Assembly: GCF_003721225.1 (NCBI RefSeq)
Contig: NZ_RIZI01000135.1
Span: 1 to 18,928 of the forward strand
Length of the DNA: 18,928 bases
Direction: 5' to 3'
Source: Acidithiobacillus sulfuriphilus
Lineage (GTDB): Bacteria; Pseudomonadota; Gammaproteobacteria; Acidithiobacillales; Acidithiobacillaceae
The translations under genes were made by a program, and so were the position numbers. The notes beneath the pieces were generated by a model. It ran no database searches and was not told the DNA's origin. It saw only the letters and a program-made list of their open reading frames with translations. Below, one piece after another: positions 8,873 to 15,331 of this stretch. How positions within the stretch are numbered: position 1 is the stretch's first letter; each line of letters begins with the position of its first letter.

Positions 8873-9322
8873 TTAAGGAGACTTCTGAACATCGTCAAGG
8901 GTCAGGCCGCAGCAATCCAGTATCGCCAGCCGATTGGTCCATGACCCCGTTCGTGCCGCCGCTTCCCTGGCCGGCAGCCAGCGAAATGCCCGATGCTCCC
9001 GGGGCTGCAGGCAGGGCGTGCACATCTCCGCTAAGCCAAGCTGAAAAATATGCTCCTCATTCTCGCCCACGTCCGGGGCATAGCGATCCCGCCACGGCGG
9101 CACGATGGGAAAGCGATGGCTCACTCCGGTATCCACCAGCCCCGCGCCGGCAAAACCCGTCTCCTCGGCAAGCTCCCGCAGCGCGGCCGCGCGCCAGTCC
9201 TCCCCGGGCTCCAGGCTGCCCGTCACCGATTGCCAGAAGCCCGCCGGTCGTACCCGCTCCAGCAGCAAGACCTGATCGCCGCTATGGATCAGCACCAGGA
9301 TGGACTTAGGAATTTTGAACAT
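8873..9322 (-). CDS. nudB: Dihydroneopterin triphosphate diphosphatase, Nudix family
   Basis: This product of about 149 residues opens [16 protein letters not shown] and carries a complete Nudix box GX5EX7REUXEEXGU at about 35-57 ([23 protein letters not shown]). [13 protein letters not shown] just before the box and the C-terminal [12 protein letters not shown] are typical of NudB, which removes pyrophosphate from dihydroneopterin triphosphate in folate synthesis. Substrate choice within Nudix proteins is hard to fix from sequence, but the gene's place directly after aspS matches nudB elsewhere. The ATG at 9322 overlaps the aspS 3' end by 17 bases. A GTG at 9325 in the same frame is an alternative, and neither has a well-spaced ribosome-binding site. 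Confidence 0.88.
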   Translation of the reverse strand: MFKIPKSILVLIHSGDQVLLLERVRPAGFWQSVTGSLEPGEDWRAAALRELAEETGFAGAGLVDTGVSHRFPIVPPWRDRYAPDVGENEEHIFQLGLAEMCTPCLQPREHRAFRWLPAREAAARTGSWTNRLAILDCCGLTLDDVQKSP

Positions 9323-11096
9323 CACTTCCCACGCCGGGGCGCAAGCGAATGCCGAGATCGCGCAACTGCGCCTCCGCCACTGTTCCCGGGGCCTCGGTGA
9401 GCAGACATCCGGCCTTTTGCGTCTTGGGGAAGGCGATTACATCGCGGATGGTGTCCGTCCCGGCCATGAGCATGACCAGGCGATCCAGGCCGAAGGCCAG
9501 GCCGCCATGGGGCGGCGCACCGTAGTGCAGGGCATCCAGCAGAAAGCCGAATTTTGCACGGGCCTCCTCCGGAGCAATCCCCAGGGCCGCAAAGACCCGT
9601 TCCTGCATGGCTTCCTGGTGAATGCGAATACTGCCGCCGCCAATTTCGTTGCCGTTCAGCACGAGATCATAGGCCCGCGCCAGGGCCTCCCCGGGGGCGC
9701 TGCTGAGCAGTTCCACATGCTCCATTTGCGGGGCGGTGAAAGGGTGATGGGTAGCCGTCCAGCGTCCTTCCCGGGCATCGTACTCAAACATGGGAAAGTC
9801 GGTGACCCAGACCGGTCGCCAGTCGTCCGTCAGCAGGCCGTGGTCGGCGCCGAGGCGGTTGCGCAGGTTGCCCAAGGTTTCGTTGACCACCTTCTTGCTG
9901 TCGGCACCAAAGAAGAGGATGTCGCCGGCCGCGGCGCCGCTGCGGGCCAGGATCTCCGTCAAAGCGGCTTCGGGCAAAAACTTCACAATGGGCGACTGCA
10001 GGCCCGCCGCACCCTGATCCATGGCATTCACTTTGATCCAGGCCAGGCCCTTGGCCCCATAAATCGCAGCGAACTCCGTATAGGCGTCAATCTGCGAGCG
10101 GGTCAGCGCGGCGCCACCCGGCAGGCGCAGGCAGGCCACCCGCCCATCGGGCCGCAGGGCCGTCTCGCGGAATACCTTGAAATCCACCGCAGCCATGAGA
10201 TCGGTGAGTTCCGTAAGTTCCAGAGGGTTGCGCAGATCCGGCCGGTCCACGCCAAAGCGGCGCATCGCCTCGGCGTAGGTCATGCGTGGAAAGGCCGCTG
10301 GAAGGGTCACTCCCAGGGTATGGACGAAAAGTTCGCGAATCATGCGCTCAGCCACATCCATGACCGCCTGCTCGTCCACAAAGGAGGCCTCCAGATCGAT
10401 CTGGGTAAACTCCGGCTGGCGATCCGAGCGCAGATCCTCGTCACGGAAACACTTGGTAATCTGGTAATAACGATCCAGGCCCGCCACCATCAAGAGCTGT
10501 TTGAAGAGCTGCGGGCTTTGGGGCAGGGCAAAGAAATGTCCCGGCTGGGTACGGGAGGGCACCAGGTAATCGCGGGCCCCTTCCGGGGTCGAACGGGTCA
10601 GTACCGGCGTTTCCACGTCCACAAAGCCCTCGCCGTCGAGAAAATTGCGCACAAACTGTGTCGTGCGATGGCGCAAACGCAGTCGCGCCAGCATCTCCGG
10701 CCGGCGCAGATCCAGGTAGCGGTACTTGAGGCGCAGGTTTTCCGCCACCTCCCCCTCATCCAGGGGAAAAGGCAGGGGTTCGGCGCGATTCAGGATCACG
10801 ATGCTTTCTGCGGCGAGTTCCAGCGCGCCGCTGGACAGGTGGGGATTTTCCGTCCCCGCCGGTCGCGGGCGCAAAAAGCCGGTCACTTGCAGCACATATT
10901 CGCTGCGAATCTCCGCCGCCAGGGTAAAGGCCTCCGCCTGATCCGGATCCGCCACCACCTGCACCACGCCTTCGCGGTCGCGCAGGTCGATGAAAATGAC
11001 GCCACCATGGTCCCGGCATTTCTGCGCCCAGCCGCAGAGGGTCACCCGCTGACCGACCAGATCCCCTTGAATCGCATTGCAATAATGTGTGCGCAT
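9306..11096 (-). CDS. aspS: Aspartyl-tRNA synthetase, predicted non-discriminating (Asp-tRNA(Asp)/Asp-tRNA(Asn))
   Basis: This 596-residue class II synthetase is of bacterial type. The N-terminal OB-fold anticodon domain is at about 1-105. The catalytic core has motif 2 at [20 protein letters not shown] (from 217), a GAD insertion lies in the middle, and motif 3 is [12 protein letters not shown] near the C-terminus. In the anticodon domain the sequence reads RDHGG with His30, and RPAGTEN with Gly81. The equivalent Pseudomonas aeruginosa residues (His31, Gly82) mark a non-discriminating enzyme, whereas E. coli has Leu in RDLGS and a Lys. The enzyme probably also makes Asp-tRNA(Asn) for the GatCAB amidotransferase. 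It is 91 bases downstream of fmdB and overlaps nudB. Confidence 0.97.
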   Translation of the reverse strand: MRTHYCNAIQGDLVGQRVTLCGWAQKCRDHGGVIFIDLRDREGVVQVVADPDQAEAFTLAAEIRSEYVLQVTGFLRPRPAGTENPHLSSGALELAAESIVILNRAEPLPFPLDEGEVAENLRLKYRYLDLRRPEMLARLRLRHRTTQFVRNFLDGEGFVDVETPVLTRSTPEGARDYLVPSRTQPGHFFALPQSPQLFKQLLMVAGLDRYYQITKCFRDEDLRSDRQPEFTQIDLEASFVDEQAVMDVAERMIRELFVHTLGVTLPAAFPRMTYAEAMRRFGVDRPDLRNPLELTELTDLMAAVDFKVFRETALRPDGRVACLRLPGGAALTRSQIDAYTEFAAIYGAKGLAWIKVNAMDQGAAGLQSPIVKFLPEAALTEILARSGAAAGDILFFGADSKKVVNETLGNLRNRLGADHGLLTDDWRPVWVTDFPMFEYDAREGRWTATHHPFTAPQMEHVELLSSAPGEALARAYDLVLNGNEIGGGSIRIHQEAMQERVFAALGIAPEEARAKFGFLLDALHYGAPPHGGLAFGLDRLVMLMAGTDTIRDVIAFPKTQKAGCLLTEAPGTVAEAQLRDLGIRLRPGVGSDVQNS

Positions 11097-11120
11097 GCCG
11101 CGTTCTGTCCTTCATGGATA

Positions 11121-11149
11121 AGAAAAGGGCCACCCCGCCCGGGAGGCCC
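11121..11149 (-). terminator. Terminator-like hairpin between fmdB and aspS
   Basis: On the minus strand GGGCC pairs with GGCCC, then a T-T mismatch and a CCC/GGG inner stem with a 5-base loop, followed directly by TTTTCTTAT. This is a moderate intrinsic terminator 31 bases before the aspS ATG. Because aspS must be expressed, it is more likely partial or regulated than absolute. It overlaps a second, upstream hairpin (11147-11162), so the two cannot form together. Confidence 0.5.
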
Positions 11150-11162
11150 GTTCAAAAACGGG
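11147..11162 (-). promoter_or_regulatory. Competing hairpin (possible anti-terminator) in the aspS leader
   Basis: CCCGTT and AACGGG arms enclose a 4-base loop in a perfect 6-bp stem. On the minus-strand RNA its 3' arm contains the GGG that opens the terminator-like hairpin at 11127-11149, so the two structures are mutually exclusive. That is the geometry of an attenuator. No leader peptide or known ligand motif was recognised. Confidence 0.35.
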
Positions 11163-11187
11163 AGACTGCCTTGATCCCCAAAGGGCG

Positions 11188-11445
11188 TCAATGGCAGGCG
11201 CAGGCGCCCCCGGCACAAGGCGGAGGAACCGCTGTTTCGCCTTTGTCTTCGCTTGGCTTGCTACCGCCCTTGAAATCGGTTTGGTACCACCCCGAGCCCT
11301 TCAACGCAAAACCACTCGCACTCAAGACCCGTTCCAGCGCCGGCTTTCCGCATTGCGGGCAATCCGTGAGGCGTGCCTCCGTCATGCGCTGCTCCACCGC
11401 GAGACGATGGCCACACTCCTTGCATACATACTCATAAGTTGGCAT
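11188..11445 (-). CDS. FmdB/CxxC_CXXC family zinc-ribbon protein
   Basis: This small 85-residue protein opens MPTYEYVCKECGHRLAVEQR. It carries two CxxC knuckles (Cys8/Cys11 and Cys29/Cys32) that should bind one zinc ion, followed by FALKGSGWYQTDF, a sequence common in the FmdB-like family. The tail is Gly/Pro/Ser-rich and ends CAGGACACH, adding three Cys. Members are often annotated as putative regulators from the methylotroph FmdB, but no function is established. A gene of this family before aspS is a frequent arrangement in proteobacteria. A GGGGAG ribosome-binding site precedes the ATG. It is the first gene of the long minus-strand array. Confidence 0.92.
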   Translation of the reverse strand: MPTYEYVCKECGHRLAVEQRMTEARLTDCPQCGKPALERVLSASGFALKGSGWYQTDFKGGSKPSEDKGETAVPPPCAGGACACH

Positions 11446-11477
11446 CTTACTCCCCTAATCTATCAATGAATGCTTAT

Positions 11478-11506
11478 TAAATACGACCTTGTGCGGGATT
11501 TTTCAA
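11478..11506 (-). promoter_or_regulatory. Sigma-70-like promoter for fmdB-aspS and probably the downstream array
   Basis: The minus strand reads TTGAAA (11501-11506), a 17-base spacer, then TATTTA (11478-11483). Transcription would start near 11471, about 26 bases before the fmdB ATG. The -35 is 5/6 to consensus, the spacing is ideal, and it is the best promoter seen at the head of the array. Confidence 0.65.
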
Positions 11507-11589
11507 GGTCCCATTTTCATCAGTATTCCCCAGGCCAGAGATTCGGCTCTTGGCAGGGTCCATGGTGTGGGGAAACGAAGCGAGCGGCC

Positions 11590-12255
11590 ATGACCGGTAC
11601 ACCATTGATCAGCAGCGATCTGCATGCTGCCTTGCAGACCTTGGTCGCCCTTTTGGCCATCCTCAACCCCATCGGCGCGGTGCCCATCTTCATTGCGCTG
11701 ACCAATGATGAAGATCCCCAGCAACGCCTTGCCACCGCCCGCCTGGCAGCCAAGGCCGTCGCCGTCGTCCTGCTCGTTGCCGCCTTTCTGGGGGAGTATA
11801 TCCTGGGCTTTTTCGGGATCAGCATCGCCGCCTTCCAGGTGGCGGGCGGCCTGGTCCTCATGCTCCTGGCCTTCAATATGTTGCAGGCCAAATCCAGTCG
11901 CTACCGCCATACTCCGGAAGAAGCCGCCGAGGGCATGCAGAAGGAGGCCGTAGGCGTAGTGCCTCTCGCCATCCCCCTTCTGGCCGGCCCCGGCACCATC
12001 AGTACCGTCATCATCGCCCACCACAAGTCGGCATCCTGGCTGGCGGACATCCTCCTCACCGCGGATGTCCTGGCGGCCGCCGCCGTTGCTTATGCCGCCC
12101 TGCGCCTAGCCCTGCCCCTGTCGCGGCGTCTGGGCGTAACGGGCATCAACATCGCCACCCGGATTTTTGGGCTCCTTCTCGCCGCCATCGCCGTCACCTT
12201 CATGGTCAGTGGTCTGGGCGCCCTGTTCCCTGGCTTGGTACATCCCGGCGTTTAG
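11590..12255 (+). CDS. MarC-family integral membrane protein
   Basis: The 221-residue hydrophobic protein has about six membrane helices and the MarC/YhgN motif LVALLAILNPIGAVPIFIALT near the N-terminus. Further family stretches are FFGISIAAFQVAGGLVLMLLAFNML, VPLAIPLLAGPGTISTVI and a closing helix with FGLLLAAIAVTFMVSGL. The family was named for a multiple-antibiotic-resistance locus, but the link to resistance has not held and its transport role is unknown. The frame is open back to 11470; the ATG at 11590 is preferred because it places the first helix at the N-terminus. It is divergent from fmdB and convergent with the DUF202 gene, sharing TTAG at the stops. Confidence 0.9.
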   Translation: MTGTPLISSDLHAALQTLVALLAILNPIGAVPIFIALTNDEDPQQRLATARLAAKAVAVVLLVAAFLGEYILGFFGISIAAFQVAGGLVLMLLAFNMLQAKSSRYRHTPEEAAEGMQKEAVGVVPLAIPLLAGPGTISTVIIAHHKSASWLADILLTADVLAAAAVAYAALRLALPLSRRLGVTGINIATRIFGLLLAAIAVTFMVSGLGALFPGLVHPGV

Positions 12256-12584
12256 GAAGGTAGGGCCCCCGACTCCCGCTCCTCGCGCAAGGCCTGCTCT
12301 TCGACCACGGTCAGGGCGCGATAATGACCCAGCATGTGCAGGTAATGTTTCAGACCCGTCAGCCAGACCCCGGTGCCCAGGACAATGCAGACGTAGCCGA
12401 TGGTGGACCAGATGTCCGGGCCAAAAAAGCGGATGAAGGTCAGGCCCGCCAGCACCAACGTCAGCGCCGTGCGGCTATAGGCGAGAAAGGTCCGTTCGTT
12501 GGCCAGCACCGTGCGATCCAGGGCCAGCCAGTCGCGCAGGATGAATTCGCGCGGATTAAAGTTATCATAGGGTAATTTGTTCAA
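12252..12584 (-). CDS. DUF202/YidH-family small membrane protein
   Basis: The product of about 110 residues has the DUF202 signature LANERTFLAYSRTAL followed by three hydrophobic segments (TLVLAGLTFIRFF, IGYVCIVLGTGVWLTGL and a weaker one). YidH-like proteins are inner-membrane proteins of unknown function. No ATG is available. The assumed start is TTG at 12582-12584, giving NKLPYDNFNPREFILRDWLALDR before the signature. The frame also has a TTG at 12651-12653 that would add 23 residues containing a hairpin-forming segment. The stop overlaps the marC stop by four bases on the opposite strand, so the two transcripts have complementary 3' ends. Confidence 0.85.
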   Translation of the reverse strand: MNKLPYDNFNPREFILRDWLALDRTVLANERTFLAYSRTALTLVLAGLTFIRFFGPDIWSTIGYVCIVLGTGVWLTGLKHYLHMLGHYRALTVVEEQALREERESGALPS

Positions 12585-12622
12585 TGCTCTGCTTCCCTCG
12601 TCTACTTCCCCAAGTTTGGGCC

Positions 12623-12644
12623 GATTCGCCAAAAGGCGAAAATC
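12623..12644 (-). other. Hairpin just upstream of the DUF202 start
   Basis: TTCGCC and GGCGAA arms enclose a TTTT loop, with a further GAT/ATC extension. If translation begins at 12584 the hairpin is in the 5' leader. If it begins at 12653 it is in the coding part. It has no U-tract, so it is not an obvious terminator. Confidence 0.4.
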
Positions 12645-12725
12645 AAGTGCCAAGCCCCTACTTTGTCGGGGCCGACCTTTTTTCAGGATACTGCAGCCCG
12701 CACACGGGAGGAAAGCGCAAGCCTC

Positions 12726-12753
12726 TTTATAATCGTCTAGGAAAATCTGATAA
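12726..12753 (-). promoter_or_regulatory. Possible promoter for the DUF202 gene
   Basis: The minus strand shows TTATCA (12748-12753), a 16-base spacer and TATAAA (12726-12731). The -10 is 5/6 and the -35 is 4/6 to consensus. A transcript from about 12719 would have a leader of about 135 bases to the TTG at 12584. Confidence 0.4.
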
Positions 12754-12778
12754 GCCGGCGGATGGTGACGAATCGGTC

Positions 12779-12823
12779 TAAAAAAGGCGCATCGGGTCGT
12801 TGTAAATAACGACCGTCTGCGCC
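12779..12823 (-). terminator. Strong two-part intrinsic terminator after the porin-dsrE unit
   Basis: On the minus strand GGCGCA pairs with TGCGCC. After a symmetric 4-base internal loop, GTCGTT pairs with AACGAC around a 6-base loop. The outer stem is followed at once by six T. It lies 27 bases after the DsrE stop and is the clearest terminator in the window. Confidence 0.88.
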
Positions 12824-12849
12824 CAGAGGATGGAGAGGGGGAAAGGTGT

Positions 12850-13353
12850 TTACGGCTTTACATATTGGAAGCCGTGGGCCTCCAGTTGCATGATGCGCAC
12901 GATTCCGGCCGGCACGATAACGGCCTGGGGCGCCAGATCCGGCATGTGTCCAAGCTTTTTGGCCATGGCCAACATGGTGTTGTGGCAGGCATCAAACTCC
13001 ACGCCCTCGGCATTCAGGGCGGCAATGCGCTCGACCACGGGGCTGTCGGCCAGGAACATCTTCAGGCCTGGGCCAAAGGCGACGATCACGATTTGTACCT
13101 TCGACTGGCCAAAGTAATTGAGCATGTTCTGGGCATTGTTGAGGATCAGATCCCAGCGGGCCGGATCATCCTGGCTGACCTGAATGACCACGTGGGCTTC
13201 GGCAAAGGGGACGTCATGCACAAAGGTGGGATGGTCGAAATGGAAATCCTTGAGCATGGAAACATTGGCGTAGGCATTGCCCATTCCCAGCATAAGCAGG
13301 GCGAGGATGCCGGCTATGCCGCCCAAATTACGCAGTGCAATAGCGATTTTCAT
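12850..13353 (-). CDS. Exported DsrE/DsrF-family (COG1416-like) protein, copy 1
   Basis: The 167-residue product starts MKIAIALRNLGGIAGILALL with a Sec signal peptide, probably cleaved after AYA near residue 29, so it should be periplasmic. The mature part has the single-domain DsrE-like fold: ARWDLILNNAQNML, VQIVIVAFGPGLKMFL (86-101), then EGVEFDACHNTM with Cys123, and AVIVPAGIVRIMQLEAHGF at the end. DsrE-type proteins carry sulfur as a persulfide on a Cys or act as small-molecule binding folds. A direct role here is inferred. The ATG at 13353 has AGGAG eight bases before it; an upstream in-frame start at 13377 is less likely. It follows the porin gene by 43 bases and shares GPGLKM, GVEFxACHxTM and the C-terminal block with the copy at 16570. 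Confidence 0.88.
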   Translation of the reverse strand: MKIAIALRNLGGIAGILALLMLGMGNAYANVSMLKDFHFDHPTFVHDVPFAEAHVVIQVSQDDPARWDLILNNAQNMLNYFGQSKVQIVIVAFGPGLKMFLADSPVVERIAALNAEGVEFDACHNTMLAMAKKLGHMPDLAPQAVIVPAGIVRIMQLEAHGFQYVKP

Positions 13354-13368
13354 GAAAAACTCCTTAGT

Positions 13369-13385
13369 GTTACCCAATGGTTAAC
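13369..13385 (-). other. Small hairpin between porin and dsrE copy 1
   Basis: GTTAACC and GGTAAC arms around ATTG on the minus strand (one bulged base), in the 43-base gap and directly upstream of the dsrE ribosome-binding site. It could affect mRNA stability or the relative yield of the two proteins. It is too weak to call a terminator. Confidence 0.3.
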
Positions 13386-13396
13386 TGGCGGCCCGC

Positions 13397-14740
13397 TCAG
13401 AACGAGATCATTGCCTGCATGGCGAACTCGTTGTCCACGGCACTGGAGATGCTGTTTGCCGCCGGATTCGGTTGATACGGGACCGACAAGGTGCGGAAGT
13501 AGTACCCCGCCATGATTTTTGTCAGCGGCGTGATGTGATATTGCAGCGCCAAGGCCCAGGTCTTGAAAATGCGTTCCTGCTGGGGGTTGTTGGGCAGGCG
13601 GTCATAGTAGTCGTAGCGTACGTCCGCCTCGATGTGCTTGGTCAGGAACAGGCCGGCCTCCACGTCATAGCCGTTGGCCTTGTTGTCGCTCCCCGGATAA
13701 AGCTGGGTCTGACTGAGCACCGGGGCCAGATTGGCGGCGGAGCTGAAGGCGGCCGGCGCAGAGATCCACCCTGTGCCGTGGATGTACTCCGCCTTCAGGC
13801 GCCGGCCCCACTGGTGCATATAGCCCTGCAGGTACGTAAAGCCGACGCCTTCCCGCATCATCGCGTAGCTTTGGCCGTTGAGATCGGGCCGCGCATGCTG
13901 ATACCAGAGATAGGCGGTGACGTCGCTGCGGAAGGGACCCGCGCCGCCGAATATGTAGGATCCCTGAACGCGCGCGGCATAGAGGGGACTGCTGGACTGA
14001 TTGCCCGCCGCCACGCTGCCGTAAACGCCGGCCATTGCGGCATAGGCCAGTTCCCAGTGGCCAAAGCGGAACCAGTCCATCACCTGCACCCCCGGGTAGC
14101 GGAATGCGTTGGTGCCGAGGGTGTTGGCGCCCGAGACGAGATAGGGGTTGCCGGCGATGGCTGCGGCCTTGTAGGCTGCGGAAGAATCGTAAAAGGACTG
14201 CTGCATGAGCTGCCCGATGGCCGTGGGGAAGACCACGTAATTGTAGGCCATGTAGCCCTGCATGGCATCTTCCGGTCCGGGGGCGCGGATGATGCCCGTT
14301 TCCACGCGCACCCCCGGGATGTAGCTGAAGGTGACATGGCCATCGATCAGTGCCGGCGTATAGGCGCCGCGCACCGTGGTAAAGGCGTTGTTGCCCACCT
14401 CGCCGCCGAGAAAGTAGGAAATGTGCTGATTCAGGTTGCCGCGCAACATCAGGCGGGCGCGCAGGATGGTCAGCGTATTGCTCTGATTGTAGTTGGGCGC
14501 GACCAGATTGATCCGGGGAATATTGTTGATGGGGGGAACACGGTTCTCGGCGGCAGTCCCGTTCATCAGGTAGAGGCTGGGTTCGATGAAGCCGGAAACG
14601 CCAAACAGCGGTGCCTTGGGCGGCGAGATCCCCTGCAATTCAAACCAGTCGGCCGCAACGGCGGATTGGGACAGCAGGGCGGATGCGACAACCGCACATA
14701 AAGTGGCCGCATAACGGCCGTTTTGCGCCTTCATTCTCAT
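13397..14740 (-). CDS. Outer-membrane porin-like beta-barrel protein
   Basis: The 447-residue protein has a signal peptide (MRMKAQNGRYAATLCAVVAS, cleavage near AVA at about residue 29). A body of alternating amphipathic strands rich in Tyr, Trp and Gly follows (RARLMLRGNLNQHISYFLGGEVG, SYIFGGAGPFRSDVTAYLWYQ, EADVRYDYYDRLP), and it ends in the C-terminal Phe of AMQAMISF needed for outer-membrane insertion. It resembles phosphate-selective (OprP/OprO-like) and general short-chain porins, but selectivity cannot be read from sequence. AGGAG lies 8 bases before the ATG at 14740. It is the first gene of a two-gene unit with the exported DsrE protein, downstream of a sigma-54 promoter. This is probably the channel that lets the unit's substrate into the periplasm. 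Confidence 0.85.
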   Translation of the reverse strand: MRMKAQNGRYAATLCAVVASALLSQSAVAADWFELQGISPPKAPLFGVSGFIEPSLYLMNGTAAENRVPPINNIPRINLVAPNYNQSNTLTILRARLMLRGNLNQHISYFLGGEVGNNAFTTVRGAYTPALIDGHVTFSYIPGVRVETGIIRAPGPEDAMQGYMAYNYVVFPTAIGQLMQQSFYDSSAAYKAAAIAGNPYLVSGANTLGTNAFRYPGVQVMDWFRFGHWELAYAAMAGVYGSVAAGNQSSSPLYAARVQGSYIFGGAGPFRSDVTAYLWYQHARPDLNGQSYAMMREGVGFTYLQGYMHQWGRRLKAEYIHGTGWISAPAAFSSAANLAPVLSQTQLYPGSDNKANGYDVEAGLFLTKHIEADVRYDYYDRLPNNPQQERIFKTWALALQYHITPLTKIMAGYYFRTLSVPYQPNPAANSISSAVDNEFAMQAMISF

Positions 14741-14847
14741 GGTCTTAACTCCTGATGCAGTGGTTTACGGTCTATCCGTAACTTTTTTCATAGGACGACG
14801 GTATCCGGTGATGGGTAGTGCCCCAACATGGATAGTCGAACTCCTTG

Positions 14848-14864
14848 AGCAATAGCCGTGCCAA
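14848..14864 (-). promoter_or_regulatory. Sigma-54 (RpoN) promoter for the porin-dsrE unit
   Basis: The minus strand reads TTGGCACGGCTATTGCT, matching the sigma-54 consensus YTGGCACG-N4-TTGCW at every defined base, with GG and GC separated by exactly 10 bases. Transcription would start near 14837 and give a 97-base leader to the porin ATG. No comparable sigma-70 promoter was seen for this gene. Expression should therefore need an enhancer-binding activator. Confidence 0.85.
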
Positions 14865-14947
14865 TAAGCAACGGGCGAGGTTTCTCCTCCCCCCGCGATG
14901 CCGGCGCAGTGCATCAGGAACAAAATGGAAAAATGCCGGTCTATAAC

Positions 14948-14976
14948 TGTCCCAAAAAGACCATCCGTTGTCCCAA
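14948..14976 (-). promoter_or_regulatory. Paired TGTCCCAA repeats, candidate enhancer-binding site
   Basis: TGTCCCAA occurs at 14948-14955 and 14969-14976, offset by 21 bases (two helical turns). Relative to the predicted sigma-54 start this is about -111 to -139, the usual place for an activator site. The second copy runs into GGGGAACA, giving an imperfect palindrome with TTGTCCC. The activator gene is not in the window. Confidence 0.5.
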
Positions 14977-15331
14977 GGGGAACATGATTATGGCGTTTAT
15001 CAATGACTAAAAAAAGAATAATATTATTATGTAATTACTCATCTCGTACCGGGTGGCTGGGATGCGCGGTTCCGGCATGTCGGTAATGGATATGGAACGA
15101 ATTGTCACGGCGACGGTTTCGCCACGATATTCCGTGTGGGCATGGAATATGCTTGAAATGCCTCGGGGCAGATAAAAACATTGCCCTATGATGCTTTTGG
15201 ATTCCGTAGGGAAATGTGGCGTCGCACAAAAACAAGGCTGGTGGAAGTTGGTCCATTCGCGGCTTCCTCCGGAGTCCATCTTGTATGGATGCCGATACGC
15301 AAAATGATCCGATCAAGCAAAGGGGGGTTCT

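Larger units (their letters stand above)
14741..15331. other. 591-base divergent intergenic region (porin / binding protein)
   Basis: No convincing gene is present. From left to right it holds the porin leader, the sigma-54 promoter, the TGTCCCAA pair, an AT-rich stretch with the perfect 12-base palindrome AATAATATTATT (15017-15028), and the leader of the binding-protein gene. For the plus-strand gene there are only weak promoter candidates: TTGTCA with GATATT 18 bases on (about 15103-15132), and a poor GG-N10-GC site at 15139-15152. A 90-residue minus-strand frame (15007-15279) has no family features. Confidence 0.6.

Noticed and set aside
7488..8876. 462-codon plus-strand frame opposite nadA and the acyltransferase
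   Set aside because: Antisense shadow of two well-supported genes.
9300..11174. 624-codon open frame on the plus strand opposite aspS
   Set aside because: It lies fully antisense to a certain aspS, has no family motifs and is a by-product of GC-rich codon use.
12667..12685. GTCG/CGAC hairpin followed by CTTTTTT on the plus strand
   Set aside because: The stem is only four pairs with a usable loop and no plus-strand gene precedes it closely.
12728..12733. TATAAT on the plus strand
   Set aside because: No -35 at a usable spacing and no plus-strand gene follows; the minus-strand reading is a better promoter for the DUF202 gene.
15007..15279. 90-codon minus-strand frame in the divergent intergenic region
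   Set aside because: No good ribosome-binding site, no domain, and it spans the control region; it ends in a Phe-rich tail caused by the A/T-rich island.
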